Of a DNA stretch of 64,000 bases, positions 25,019 to 34,197 are shown piece by piece. Every line of letters begins with the position of its first letter. Position 1 is the first letter of the stretch. The notes below the pieces were generated by a model. The model searched no databases. It was not told the origin of the DNA and saw nothing but the letters and a program-made list of their open reading frames with translations. This DNA is from Pseudomonas fluorescens. Its GTDB lineage: Bacteria > Pseudomonadota > Gammaproteobacteria > Pseudomonadales > Pseudomonadaceae. The stretch spans positions 868,001 through 932,000 of the forward strand of contig NZ_CP148752.1 in NCBI RefSeq assembly GCF_040448305.1, written 5' to 3'. Made by a program: the position numbers and the translations under genes.

Positions 25019-25072
25019 AGAGCAACTACAGATTCACCCGCGCATAAAAATAATTTGTGGGAGTACATCTAC

Positions 25073-26443
25073 ATGCAATCGACTCAGAAGCCGACTCACG
25101 TCCGCTATTTGATCCTGCTCATGCTTTTCCTCGTGACCACGATCAATTACGCCGACCGGGCTACCATCGCAATCGCCGGCTCCAGCCTGCAAAAAGACCT
25201 CGGCATCGACGCCGTTACCCTCGGCTACATCTTCTCCGCATTCGGTTGGGCCTACGTGGCCGGGCAAATTCCCGGTGGCTGGCTGCTGGACCGTTTCGGC
25301 TCGAAAAAAATCTATGCACTGAGCATCTTTACCTGGTCGCTGTTCACCGTGCTGCAGGGTTATGTCGGCGAGTTCGGCATGTCCACCGCCGTGGTCGCGC
25401 TGTTCATGCTGCGCTTTTTGGTGGGCCTGGCTGAGGCGCCATCCTTCCCGGGTAACGCACGTATCGTGGCGGCCTGGTTCCCGACCGCTGAACGCGGCAC
25501 TGCCTCGGCGATCTTCAACTCGGCGCAGTACTTCGCCACTGTGTTGTTCGCACCGCTGATGGGCTGGATCGTCTACAGCTTCGGCTGGCAGCACGTGTTC
25601 ATCGTCATGGGCGTGATCGGCATCATCTTCTCCGGGATCTGGCTGAAAGTGATCTACAGCCCGCGCCAGCACCCGATGATCAACGAGGCCGAGTTCAAGC
25701 ACATCGCCGACAACGGCGGCATGGTCGACATGGACCAGGACAAGGGCAAAGGCAAAAAGACCGACGGTCCGAAATGGGACTACATCCGCCAGCTGCTGAC
25801 CAATCGCATGATGCTCGGCGTGTATCTGGGCCAGTACTGCATCAACGGCATCACCTACTTCTTCCTGACCTGGTTCCCGGTGTACCTGGTGCAGGAACGC
25901 GGCATGACCATTCTCAAGGCCGGTTTCATCGCGTCCTTGCCGGCGATCTGCGGCTTCATCGGTGGTGTGCTCGGCGGGGTGATTTCCGATTATCTGCTGC
26001 GCAAAGGCCATTCCCTGACCTTCGCCCGCAAGGCGCCGATCATCGCTGGGCTGCTGGTTTCCAGCAGCATCGTGGCGTGCAACTACGTCGACGTAGAATG
26101 GATGGTCGTCGGCTTCATGGCCCTGGCGTTCTTCGGTAAAGGCGTAGGCGCATTGGGCTGGGCGGTGGTGTCCGACACCTCGCCGAAGCAGATCGCCGGT
26201 CTGAGCGGTGGCCTGTTCAACACCTTCGGTAACATTGCGTCGATCACCACCCCGATCGTGATCGGCTACATCATTAGCTCCACCGGGTCGTTCAAATGGG
26301 CGCTGGTGTTCGTCGGTTGCAACGCTTTGGTCGCGGTGTTCAGCTATCTGGTGATCGTGGGCCCGATCAAGCGCGTGGTGCTCAAAGAGCCACCAGCGAA
26401 CGGTTCTGAAGCCCCTGGCAAATTGTCTCAAGCGCATTCCTGA
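25073..26443 (+). CDS. gudP: MFS transporter, glucarate/galactarate type
   Basis: The 456-aa inner-membrane protein has 12 predicted helices. The anion:cation symporter signature INYADRATIAIAG is near residue 25, and the cytoplasmic loop after helix 6 is charged. It resembles the GudP/GarP subfamily that imports D-glucarate and galactarate with protons. It sits between the semialdehyde dehydrogenase and garD genes. The start at 25073 follows GGGAG at a good distance. Specificity is inferred from family and context. Confidence 0.88.
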   Translation: MQSTQKPTHVRYLILLMLFLVTTINYADRATIAIAGSSLQKDLGIDAVTLGYIFSAFGWAYVAGQIPGGWLLDRFGSKKIYALSIFTWSLFTVLQGYVGEFGMSTAVVALFMLRFLVGLAEAPSFPGNARIVAAWFPTAERGTASAIFNSAQYFATVLFAPLMGWIVYSFGWQHVFIVMGVIGIIFSGIWLKVIYSPRQHPMINEAEFKHIADNGGMVDMDQDKGKGKKTDGPKWDYIRQLLTNRMMLGVYLGQYCINGITYFFLTWFPVYLVQERGMTILKAGFIASLPAICGFIGGVLGGVISDYLLRKGHSLTFARKAPIIAGLLVSSSIVACNYVDVEWMVVGFMALAFFGKGVGALGWAVVSDTSPKQIAGLSGGLFNTFGNIASITTPIVIGYIISSTGSFKWALVFVGCNALVAVFSYLVIVGPIKRVVLKEPPANGSEAPGKLSQAHS

Positions 26444-26454
26444 GGAGCGGCGTC

Positions 26455-28008
26455 ATGCAGTTGATTGAACATGCCGACTCGCCGCGCTACATCCGCCTTC
26501 ACGAGCGGGACAACGTGGTGATCGTGGTTAATGATCAGGGTGTACCGGCCGGCACCGAGTTTTCGGACGGCCTGGTCACCGTGGGCTTCGTGCCACAGAG
26601 CCACAAGGTCACCCTGGAAGATATTCCAGAGGGTGGCCAGGTGATTCGTTACGGCCAGGTCATTGGCTATGCCTTGCAGCCGATTCCCCGCGGCAGTTGG
26701 GTCAAGGAAGATCAACTGCGCATGCCGACCGCGCCACCGCTGGACAGCCTGCCGCTGTCCACCGACGTGCCGGCCGCGCAGGCACCGCTGGAAGGCTTCA
26801 CTTTCGAGGGTTATCGCAACGCCGACGGCACCGTCGGTACGCGCAACATTCTGGGCATCACTACCACCGTGCAGTGCGTGACCGGGGTGCTGGATCATGC
26901 GGTCAAGCGCATCAAGGATGAGTTGCTGCCCAAGTACCCGCATGTCGATGACGTGGTGGCACTGACCCACAGCTACGGCTGTGGCGTGGCGATCACCGCC
27001 ACCGACGCGTACATCCCGATCCGCACCGTGCGCAACCTGGCACGCAACCCGAACCTGGGTGGCGAAGCCTTGGTGATCAGCCTGGGCTGCGAGAAATTGC
27101 AGGCCGGGCAGGTGATGCACGACAACGACAGCTCGGTGGATCTCAGCGAGCCTTGGCTGTATCGCTTGCAGGACTCCAGCCACGGCTTCAGCGAGATGAT
27201 CGAGCAGATCATGGAACTGGCCGAGACGCGCTTGAAGAAGCTCGATCAACGCCGCCGGGAAACCGTGCCGGCGTCCGAGCTGATCCTGGGCATGCAATGC
27301 GGCGGCAGTGATGCGTTCTCCGGCATCACCGCCAACCCGGCGCTCGGTTATGCCTCGGACCTGCTGCTGCGGGCCGGTGCGACGGTGATGTTTTCCGAAG
27401 TGACTGAAGTGCGCGATGCCATTTATCTGCTGACCTCCCGTGCGGAAAACCAGGACGTCGCCCGGGAACTGGTGCGGGAAATGGACTGGTACGACCGCTA
27501 CCTGGCCAAGGGCGAGGCGGATCGCAGTGCCAACACCACGCCGGGCAACAAGAAGGGCGGGTTGTCGAACATTGTCGAGAAATCCCTGGGATCGATCGTC
27601 AAGTCCGGCAGCAGTGCGATCAATGGCGTGCTTGGCCCTGGCGAGCGTTTCAAGCGCAAGGGCCTGATCTTCTGCGCGACCCCGGCCAGCGACTTTGTCT
27701 GCGGGACCTTGCAGTTGGCGGCGGGGATGAATCTGCATGTGTTCACCACCGGTCGCGGCACGCCTTACGGGTTGGCCATGGCGCCGGTGGTGAAGGTGTC
27801 GACCCGGACCGAACTGGCGCAACGCTGGCCGGACCTGATCGACATCGATGCCGGGCGCATTGCCACCGGCCGTGCATCGATCGAGGAGCTGGGCTGGGAG
27901 TTGTTCCACTACTACCTGGACGTGGCCAGCGGCAAGAAACAGACCTGGGCCGAGCAGCACAAGCTGCACAACGACATCACCCTGTTCAATCCGGCGCCGA
28001 TTACTTAA
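26455..28008 (+). CDS. garD: Galactarate dehydratase
   Basis: The 517-aa enzyme dehydrates galactarate to 5-keto-4-deoxyglucarate, the substrate of KdgD. It has an N-terminal SAF domain (about residues 1-100), then the UxaA/GarD catalytic region with GYRNADGTVGTRN, HSYGCGV and GMQCGGSDAFSG. These motifs contain the cysteines and histidine expected for the iron-dependent family. It begins 11 nt after the transporter gene with a TGAGGAG site. No glucarate dehydratase gene is in the window, so the cluster as seen supports galactarate, with glucarate only if gudD lies elsewhere. Confidence 0.94.
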   Translation: MQLIEHADSPRYIRLHERDNVVIVVNDQGVPAGTEFSDGLVTVGFVPQSHKVTLEDIPEGGQVIRYGQVIGYALQPIPRGSWVKEDQLRMPTAPPLDSLPLSTDVPAAQAPLEGFTFEGYRNADGTVGTRNILGITTTVQCVTGVLDHAVKRIKDELLPKYPHVDDVVALTHSYGCGVAITATDAYIPIRTVRNLARNPNLGGEALVISLGCEKLQAGQVMHDNDSSVDLSEPWLYRLQDSSHGFSEMIEQIMELAETRLKKLDQRRRETVPASELILGMQCGGSDAFSGITANPALGYASDLLLRAGATVMFSEVTEVRDAIYLLTSRAENQDVARELVREMDWYDRYLAKGEADRSANTTPGNKKGGLSNIVEKSLGSIVKSGSSAINGVLGPGERFKRKGLIFCATPASDFVCGTLQLAAGMNLHVFTTGRGTPYGLAMAPVVKVSTRTELAQRWPDLIDIDAGRIATGRASIEELGWELFHYYLDVASGKKQTWAEQHKLHNDITLFNPAPIT

Positions 28009-28023
28009 GACCGCGTTATCGTT

Positions 28024-28121
28024 CATCGCGAGCAGGCTCGCTCCTACAGTGGATCTTTTTCGTACACGGATTTTGTGTTCGACACTGGACAAATGTGGGA
28101 GCGAGCCTGCTCGCGATAGCG
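28024..28121. repeat. REP pair (REPIN), opposite arrangement
   Basis: The unit CATCGCGAGCAGGCTCGCTC comes first and TGTGGGAGCGAGCCTGCTCG second, as in the 22119 copy. It lies directly after garD. Confidence 0.9.
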
Positions 28122-28196
28122 ATCCAGCAGGCGCCGATGTGTCCAGTGGCTTATCATTAGCTAACTAACGACACCCACCCCAAGGTTACCCCCGGC

Positions 28197-29138
28197 ATGC
28201 TGGCAATTTTCCTCGAAACCCTGAACATCACCGCGCCGGTGTTTGCCATGCTGTTTCTGGGGGTGCTGCTCAAGCGCATCGACTGGATCAACGACAACTT
28301 TATCCACACCGCGTCGGCCCTGGTGTTCAACGTCACCATGCCGGCGTTGCTGTTTCTGGGCATCCTGCATGCCGACCTGCACGCGGCGCTGCAGCCGGCG
28401 CTACTGATCTATTTCTCCCTCGCGACCCTGGCGTGTTTTGCCATCGCCTGGGGCTGGGCGATCTGGAAGTGCCCGCGGGAAGATCGGGGGATCTACACCC
28501 AGGGTGCCTTTCGCGGTAACAACGGGGTCATCGGCCTGGCGCTGGCGGCAAGCATGTACGGCGACTACGGGATTTCCCTCGGGGCGATCCTGGCGGCGCT
28601 GGTGATCCTGTTCTACAACACCCTTTCGACCATTGTGCTGGCGGTGTACAGCCCGGTGATCAAGTCCGATCCGTGGAGCATCTGCAAAAGCGTGTTCAGC
28701 AATCCGCTGATCATCAGCGTGATCGCGGCTGCACCCTTCGCCTATTTCAAGATCGGCTTGCCGGGCTGGCTGGAAACCTCCGGCCAGTACCTGGCGCAAA
28801 CCACCTTGCCACTGGCGCTGATCTGCATCGGCGGCACGCTGTCGCTGGCCACACTGCGCAAAAGCGGCAACATGGCGCTGAGTTCAAGCCTGGTGAAGAT
28901 GATCGGCTTGCCGGTGTTGGCGACGCTGGGGGCGTGGTTGTGGGGTTTTCGCGGGGCGGAGTTGGGGATTCTGTTTCTGTACTTCGGTAGCCCGACTGCC
29001 GCTGCCAGTTTCGTCATGGCCCGGGCAGCGGATGGCAATCACGAACTGGCGGCTGCGATTATCGTGATCACCACGCTGATGGCGGCGGTCACCACCAATA
29101 TCGGGATTTTCTTTTTGCAGTGGGGCGGGTGGATCTAG
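28197..29138 (+). CDS. AEC-family (auxin efflux carrier-like) membrane transporter
   Basis: The 313-aa integral membrane protein shows about ten hydrophobic helices in two halves. The N-terminal segment is NITAPVFAMLFLGVLLKR, and a conserved FRGNNGVIGLA lies near residue 105, a stretch typical of bacterial AEC carriers. Bacterial members move small carboxylates such as malate or malonate, but this one cannot be assigned. It stands alone downstream of the galactarate cluster. A modest AAGG site lies 12 nt before the ATG. Confidence 0.82.
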   Translation: MLAIFLETLNITAPVFAMLFLGVLLKRIDWINDNFIHTASALVFNVTMPALLFLGILHADLHAALQPALLIYFSLATLACFAIAWGWAIWKCPREDRGIYTQGAFRGNNGVIGLALAASMYGDYGISLGAILAALVILFYNTLSTIVLAVYSPVIKSDPWSICKSVFSNPLIISVIAAAPFAYFKIGLPGWLETSGQYLAQTTLPLALICIGGTLSLATLRKSGNMALSSSLVKMIGLPVLATLGAWLWGFRGAELGILFLYFGSPTAAASFVMARAADGNHELAAAIIVITTLMAAVTTNIGIFFLQWGGWI

Positions 29139-29165
29139 CCTGACTCAAGCAGTGTTCTTTAGAAC

Positions 29166-29251
29166 CATTCGCGAGCAGGCTCGCTCCCGCATTTGGAATG
29201 CATTCCCCTGTGGGAGCGACGGTGCGGCGATCCGACCTGCTCGCGAAAGCG
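29166..29251. repeat. Degenerate REP pair
   Basis: CATTCGCGAGCAGGCTCGC is followed by CTGTGGGAGCGA, then a 15-base unrelated insert, then CCTGCTCGCGAAAGCG. The second unit is thus split or chimeric. It sits between convergent genes. Confidence 0.75.
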
Positions 29252-29260
29252 TCAGATCAG

Positions 29261-29641
29261 TCACTCTGGCTTCTGGTAACTGTCGATCACTTCCTGCGCC
29301 GCCCGAAATGCATCAATCGCCGCCGGCACACCGGCATACACCGCACAATGCAGCAACGCCTCGCGAATCTCATCCACAGTGCAGCCGTTGTTCAGTGCAC
29401 CGCGTACATGACCTTTCAATTCCTGCGGGCACTTGAGGGCCGTCAGGGCGGCGAGGGTGATCAGGCTGCGGGTCTTCAGTGGCAGGCCTTCGCGATTCCA
29501 CACACCGCCCCAGGCGTGTTCGTTGACGAAATCCTGCAGCGGCTGGGTGAATTCGGTGGCATTGCCCAGTGCGCGGTCGACGAAGGCGTCGCCCATCACT
29601 TGGCGGCGGACTTCAACGCCGGGTTTTTTATTCTCGGTCAT
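29261..29641 (-). CDS. Carboxymuconolactone decarboxylase-family protein (PcaC-like)
   Basis: The 126-aa protein matches small decarboxylases of the PcaC type. It has VRRQVMGDAFVDRAL near the start, HAWGGVWNREGLPLKTRSL in the middle and NNGCTVDEIREALLH followed by AVYAGVPAA near the end, which build the family's trimer-forming helices. PcaC acts on 4-carboxymuconolactone in protocatechuate degradation, but no other pca gene is nearby, so this could be a paralogue with another role. It overlaps the antiporter gene by 4 nt (ATGA). Confidence 0.85.
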   Translation of the reverse strand: MTENKKPGVEVRRQVMGDAFVDRALGNATEFTQPLQDFVNEHAWGGVWNREGLPLKTRSLITLAALTALKCPQELKGHVRGALNNGCTVDEIREALLHCAVYAGVPAAIDAFRAAQEVIDSYQKPE

Positions 29642-30699
29642 GGGACTTCCTTTTTATGGTGTTGGCGACGCCAGGCGCGTAGTGACGTGAACAGCAAAAA
29701 CGCCACCAGCGCCGGCAGGACGAAAAACAGCATCAAGTGTTCCAGCTTGCCGGCCAGTGGCATGCCGGTGGTGAACGACACCACGTGCAGCCCATACGCC
29801 AGGTACAAACCCAGAAACAGCAGGCCTTCGGCGCGGGTCACCCGGTAGCCGGTGTAGAACAGCGGCAGGCACAGCACCGCGACGCCGAGCATCACCGGCA
29901 GGTCGAAATCCAGGGCGTTGGGCGATACCGACAGCGGCGACGGCGCCACCAGCGCGGTAAAACCGAGCACACCCAGGAGGTTGAACAGGTTGCTGCCAAT
30001 CACGTTGCCCACGGCAATGTCTCGCTCGCCGCGTATAGCAGCGATCAACGAAGTGGCGAGCTCCGGCAGTGAGGTGCTGACGGCGACGATGGTCAGGCCG
30101 ATGATCCGTTCCGACAATCCAAGATCGGTGGCGACCGCAACGGCTGCCCCCAGCAGCAAGTGCCCGGCGTACACCAGCATCGCCAGGCCGGCGACGATCA
30201 TCAGCAGGCTGCTCAGCCATGGCGCCTCGCCGTGGTGGTCATGGCTCGATACCGGCCGACCCGAATGCCGTGACTGGCGCAGCAACAAGCCGAGGTAAAT
30301 TGCCAGAGCCGCAAGCAACATCACGCCGTCGGCACGGGTCAGTTCTTCATTCCAGGCGAGTACGAACACCAGCAGGCTGGCGCCGATCATCAACGGAATA
30401 TCCAGGCGCACCAATTGCCGGGAAACCCGCAAAGGAATGATCAGCGCGGACAACCCGAGGGTGACGAGGATGTTGAAAATGCTGCTGCCGATCACACTGC
30501 CGACGGCGATGTCGGCATTGTGCGCCAGGGTCGCTTGCAGGCTGACCGCCATCTGCGGTGCGCTGCTGCCGAGGGCGACGATGGTCAGGCCGATGATCAG
30601 CGGTCGTACGTGCAATCGCGCGGCGATGCGTACGGCGGCGCGCACCATCAATTCGGCGCCGACAATCAGCAGGAACAATCCGCTGAGCAATTCGATCAC
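29638..30699 (-). CDS. Calcium/sodium antiporter (CaCA family, YrbG-like)
   Basis: The 353-aa inner-membrane protein consists of two homologous halves, each with the alpha-repeat motif of the cation/Ca2+ exchanger family. These read GSSAPQMAVSLQA then GSVIGSSIFN, and STSLPELATSLIA then GNVIGSNLFN. The acidic residue in the first repeat is replaced (APQ rather than PE), while the second keeps PELAT. This loss is notable and could affect transport. It is co-transcribed with the downstream decarboxylase-family gene. Confidence 0.88.
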   Translation of the reverse strand: MIELLSGLFLLIVGAELMVRAAVRIAARLHVRPLIIGLTIVALGSSAPQMAVSLQATLAHNADIAVGSVIGSSIFNILVTLGLSALIIPLRVSRQLVRLDIPLMIGASLLVFVLAWNEELTRADGVMLLAALAIYLGLLLRQSRHSGRPVSSHDHHGEAPWLSSLLMIVAGLAMLVYAGHLLLGAAVAVATDLGLSERIIGLTIVAVSTSLPELATSLIAAIRGERDIAVGNVIGSNLFNLLGVLGFTALVAPSPLSVSPNALDFDLPVMLGVAVLCLPLFYTGYRVTRAEGLLFLGLYLAYGLHVVSFTTGMPLAGKLEHLMLFFVLPALVAFLLFTSLRAWRRQHHKKEVP

Positions 30700-30749
30700 G
30701 CTGATCAGGGGTAAATCGGCTAGTCCGAAAATGGTCGGGGCTCCATCGG

Positions 30750-31124
30750 TCAGTCGTCGAGGGCTTGCACGCGAACCCGCGCGGTGCCGCTGCGCAGCAT
30801 GCCCAGGCGCTCGGCGGCTTCCTTGGACAGGTCGATCAGGCGGCCACGGGTGTGCGGCCCGCGATCATTGATGCGTACCACGCAGGATTTGTCGTTATTC
30901 AGATTGGTGACCTTCACCCGTGTACCGAAGGGTAGCTGGCGATGGGCGGCGGTCATGGAATTCATGTTGAAACGCTCGCCGTTGGCGGTGCGTTTGCCTT
31001 GGTGTTTGGCGCCGTAGTACGAAGCCACACCGGTTTTGTCGTAGCCATGCGGATCGACGGTGTCGGTGCTGGCGCAACCGGCCAGGAGCGAGAGGAGGGC
31101 GCAGGCGCCGAATAGACGTTTCAT
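30750..31124 (-). CDS. RlpA-like lipoprotein (double-psi beta-barrel)
   Basis: The 124-aa protein has a lipoprotein signal peptide with lipobox LLAGC (cysteine at residue 17) and a double-psi beta-barrel of the RlpA type. Key features are GVASYYGAKHQGKRTANGE, MTAAHRQLPFGT and INDRGPHTRGRLIDLS, which keep the family's catalytic-type Asp and His. It lacks the C-terminal SPOR domain of full RlpA, so it is a short paralogue probably anchored in the outer membrane and acting on peptidoglycan. Confidence 0.88.
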   Translation of the reverse strand: MKRLFGACALLSLLAGCASTDTVDPHGYDKTGVASYYGAKHQGKRTANGERFNMNSMTAAHRQLPFGTRVKVTNLNNDKSCVVRINDRGPHTRGRLIDLSKEAAERLGMLRSGTARVRVQALDD

Positions 31125-31145
31125 TCAAGGTTATCCCGAAACAAT

Positions 31146-31235
31146 TGTGGGAGCGAGCCTGCTCGCGATAGCGTTCTGACAGTCAACTCATCGTTGAGTG
31201 CCGGACCGCCATCGCGAGCAGGCTCGTTCCCACAG
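31146..31235. repeat. REP pair (REPIN), inverted
   Basis: TTGTGGGAGCGAGCCTGCTC is followed by a spacer and GAGCAGGCTCGTTCCCACAG, with one C-to-T change in the right unit. It lies between the RlpA-like gene and gatB, both on the minus strand. Confidence 0.9.
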
Positions 31236-31238
31236 GGA

Positions 31239-31267
31239 ATGGAGCCAGATTTTAGAGCTGGCTCCAT
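31239..31267 (-). terminator. Stem-loop at the end of the gatCAB operon
   Basis: ATGGAGCCAG (31239-31248) and CTGGCTCCAT (31258-31267) form a perfect 10-bp stem with a 9-nt loop, 5 nt after the gatB stop. The following minus-strand bases are poor in T, so it may protect the mRNA end more than stop transcription. Confidence 0.6.
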
Positions 31268-31272
31268 CCTCA

Positions 31273-32718
31273 TCAGCCTTCGAGCTTGCTTTTGAGCAGT
31301 TCGTTGACCTGTTGCGGGTTGGCCTTGCCTTTGGAGGCTTTCATGGCCTGACCGACGAAGAAACCGAACATCTTGCCGCGCTTGGCTTCGTCTGCCGCGC
31401 GGTATTGTTCGACCTGCTCGGCGTTGGCCGCGAGCATTTCGTCCAGCACCGCCGAAATGGCGCCGGTGTCGGTCACTTGCTTGAGGCCGCGCTTGTCGAT
31501 GATCTCGTCCGCGCTGCCTTCGCCGTTGGCCATCGCTTCAAACACTACCTTGGCGATCTTGCCGGAGATGGTGTTGTCCTTGATACGCAACAGCATGCCG
31601 CCCAGAAGCTCTGCGGAAACTGGCGACTCTTCGATGTCCAGGCCTTGCTTGTTGAGCAGGCTGCCCAACTCGACCATCACCCAGTTCGCCGCCAGTTTGG
31701 CGTCGCCGCCGATGCTCGCGACTTTCTCGAAGTAATCGGCTTGCTCGCGGCTGGTGGCCAGCACGCTGGCGTCATAGACCGACAGACCGAACTGCTCCTG
31801 GAAGCGCTCGCGCTTCTGCGGTGGCAATTCCGGCAGGGTGGCGCGCACGTCGTCGAGGAACGAGTTCTCGATGACCACCGGCAGCAGGTCCGGATCGGGG
31901 AAGTAACGGTAGTCGTTGGCTTCCTCTTTGCTGCGCATCGGACGAGTTTCGTCCTTGTTCGGATCGTACAGGCGGGTCTGCTGGATCACTTTTCCGCCGT
32001 CTTCGATCAATTCGATCTGACGCTGGATTTCGCTGTTGATCGCCTTCTCGATGAAACGGAATGAGTTGACGTTCTTGATTTCGCAGCGGGTGCCGAATTC
32101 GACCTGGCCTTTCGGGCGGATCGATACGTTGCAGTCGCAACGCAGCGAGCCTTCGGCCATGTTGCCGTCGCAAATCCCTAAGTAACGCACCAGCGCGTGG
32201 ATCGCCTTGACGTAAGCCACGGCTTCCTTGGCGCTGCGCATGTCCGGTTCGGAAACGATTTCCAGCAGCGGCGTGCCGGCACGGTTCAGGTCGATGCCGG
32301 TGGCGCTGCTGAATTCTTCGTGCAGGCTCTTGCCGGCGTCTTCTTCCAGGTGCGCGCGAGTGATGCCGACCCGTTTGACCGTGCCGTCTTCGAGGGCGAT
32401 GTCCAGGTGGCCCTTGCCGACGATCGGCAACTCCATCTGGCTGATCTGGTAGCCCTTGGGCAGGTCCGGGTAGAAGTAGTTTTTACGCGCGAACACGTTG
32501 TGCTGGCCGATCTCGGCGTCAATCGCCAGACCGAACATCACCGCCATGCGCACCGCTTCCTGGTTCAGCACCGGCAGCACGCCGGGCATGCCCAGGTCTA
32601 CCAGGCTTGCCTGGGTGTTCGGCTCGGAGCCGAAGGTGGTGGAACTACCGGAAAAGATTTTCGACCGGGTGGTGAGCTGGGTGTGAATCTCCAGCCCGAT
32701 CACGACTTCCCATTGCAT
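31273..32718 (-). CDS. gatB: Asp-tRNA(Asn)/Glu-tRNA(Gln) amidotransferase subunit B
   Basis: The 481-aa subunit binds the mischarged tRNA and phosphorylates it for amidation. It begins MQWEVVIGLEIHTQL, the family signature, with GGAG well placed. The kinase region has LPKGYQISQ and CDCNVSIRPKGQ near residues 95 and 205, and the C-terminal helical and YqeY domains end in KGKANPQQVNELLKS. It is last in gatC-gatA-gatB. The complex supplies Gln-tRNA and/or Asn-tRNA. Identification is secure. Confidence 0.97.
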   Translation of the reverse strand: MQWEVVIGLEIHTQLTTRSKIFSGSSTTFGSEPNTQASLVDLGMPGVLPVLNQEAVRMAVMFGLAIDAEIGQHNVFARKNYFYPDLPKGYQISQMELPIVGKGHLDIALEDGTVKRVGITRAHLEEDAGKSLHEEFSSATGIDLNRAGTPLLEIVSEPDMRSAKEAVAYVKAIHALVRYLGICDGNMAEGSLRCDCNVSIRPKGQVEFGTRCEIKNVNSFRFIEKAINSEIQRQIELIEDGGKVIQQTRLYDPNKDETRPMRSKEEANDYRYFPDPDLLPVVIENSFLDDVRATLPELPPQKRERFQEQFGLSVYDASVLATSREQADYFEKVASIGGDAKLAANWVMVELGSLLNKQGLDIEESPVSAELLGGMLLRIKDNTISGKIAKVVFEAMANGEGSADEIIDKRGLKQVTDTGAISAVLDEMLAANAEQVEQYRAADEAKRGKMFGFFVGQAMKASKGKANPQQVNELLKSKLEG

Positions 32719-32728
32719 GTGTGTCTCC

Positions 32729-34180
32729 TCAGAAGCCGGTTGGGGTGCGGGTGTGCCAGTCAGTGTTGAGCTGATACTGGTGGGCAACGTTCAACAGGCG
32801 ACCTTCCTGGAAATACGGAGCGAGCAGCTGCACGCCGACTGGCAGGCCGTCGACAAAACCGGCCGGCATCGACAAGCCCGGCAGACCCGCGAGGTTGGCG
32901 GTGATGGTGTAGACGTCTTCCAGGTACGCAGCGACCGGGTCGCTGTTCTTGGCGCCAAGCTTCCAGGCCGGGTTCGGCGTGGTTGGGCCGAGGATGATGT
33001 CGACCTCATTGAAGGCTGCCATGAAGTCGTTCTTGATCAAGCGACGGATCTTCTGCGCCTTCAGGTAATAGGCATCGTAGTAACCGGCCGACAGCGCGTA
33101 GGCACCGACCATGATCCGGCGCTGTACTTCCGGGCCGAAACCTTCGCCACGGGAACGTTTGTACAGGTCTTCCAGGTTTTTCGGGTCTTCGCAGCGATAG
33201 CCGAAGCGCACGCCGTCGAAACGCGACAGGTTGGAAGAGGCTTCCGCCGGGGCGATCACATAGTACGCAGGGATCGCATGCTGCATGTTCGGCAGGCTGA
33301 TTTCCTTGACCACGGCGCCGAGCTTTTTCAGCTCTTCAACGCTGGCCATAATCAGGTCGGCGATGCGCGGGTCGAGACCAGCACTGAAATACTCTTTAGG
33401 TACGCCGATGCGCAGGCCCTGCAGCGAACCGTTGAGGCTGGCGCTGTAATCAGGCACGGGCTCATCGATGCTGGTGGAGTCCTGCGGGTCGAAACCGGCC
33501 ATGCCTTGCAACAAAATCGCGCAGTCTTCGGCAGTGCGCGCCAATGGGCCGCCCTGATCGAGGCTGGACGCATAGGCGATCATCCCCCAGCGCGAAACAC
33601 GACCGTAGGTCGGTTTCAGGCCGGTGAGGTTGGTCAGGGCCGCGGGCTGACGAATGGAACCGCCAGTGTCGGTACCGGTGGCTGCCGGCAACAGACGAGC
33701 GGCAACCGCCGCCGCGGAGCCACCGGACGAACCGCCCGGAACGTGTTCCAGGTTCCACGGGTTTTTCACCGCGCCGTAGTAGCTCGACTCGTTGGCCGAA
33801 CCCATGGCGAATTCGTCCATGTTGGTCTTGCCCAGGGTCACGGCCCCGGCAGCGGCCAGCTTGGCGACGACAGTGGCGTCGTATGGTGCCTTGAAGTTGT
33901 CGAGCATCTTCGAGCCGCAGCTGGTGCGAATGCCCTGGGTGCAGAACAGGTCTTTGTGGGCGATCGGCGCGCCGAGCAGGGCGCCGCTCTCACCATTGGC
34001 CCGGCGGGCGTCAGCGGCTTTCGCCTGCGTGAGCGCCAGGTCCTCGGTGAGGCTGATGAAACTGTTGAGCTGCGGATCGAGCTGGGCGATACGCGCCAGC
34101 AGGACCTTGGTCAGCTCTTCGGAGGAAAACTTTTTATCGGCGAGTCCGCGGGCGATCTCGGCTAGAGTCAATTGATGCAT
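32729..34180 (-). CDS. gatA: Asp-tRNA(Asn)/Glu-tRNA(Gln) amidotransferase subunit A
   Basis: The 483-aa amidase liberates ammonia from glutamine for the GatB active site. The Ser-Ser-Lys amidase triad is visible: Lys in PIAHKDLF (near residue 73), the cis-Ser in TGTDTGGSIRQPA and the nucleophile Ser in the GGSSGGSAAAVAA glycine-rich signature. It is the middle gene of the operon, separated from gatB by 10 nt and from gatC by 17 nt. Full length. Confidence 0.97.
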   Translation of the reverse strand: MHQLTLAEIARGLADKKFSSEELTKVLLARIAQLDPQLNSFISLTEDLALTQAKAADARRANGESGALLGAPIAHKDLFCTQGIRTSCGSKMLDNFKAPYDATVVAKLAAAGAVTLGKTNMDEFAMGSANESSYYGAVKNPWNLEHVPGGSSGGSAAAVAARLLPAATGTDTGGSIRQPAALTNLTGLKPTYGRVSRWGMIAYASSLDQGGPLARTAEDCAILLQGMAGFDPQDSTSIDEPVPDYSASLNGSLQGLRIGVPKEYFSAGLDPRIADLIMASVEELKKLGAVVKEISLPNMQHAIPAYYVIAPAEASSNLSRFDGVRFGYRCEDPKNLEDLYKRSRGEGFGPEVQRRIMVGAYALSAGYYDAYYLKAQKIRRLIKNDFMAAFNEVDIILGPTTPNPAWKLGAKNSDPVAAYLEDVYTITANLAGLPGLSMPAGFVDGLPVGVQLLAPYFQEGRLLNVAHQYQLNTDWHTRTPTGF

Positions 34181-34197
34181 TGCAGGCTCTTTCCCTA

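Noticed and set aside
29261..29641. Assigning the small decarboxylase-family gene as pcaC of protocatechuate degradation
   Set aside because: No other pca genes are near and it is coupled to an antiporter gene; family name only is supported.
2538..31235. Repeated palindromes considered as a CRISPR array
   Set aside because: Copies are scattered over 29 kb in inverted pairs with irregular spacers and no cas genes; they are REP/REPIN elements.
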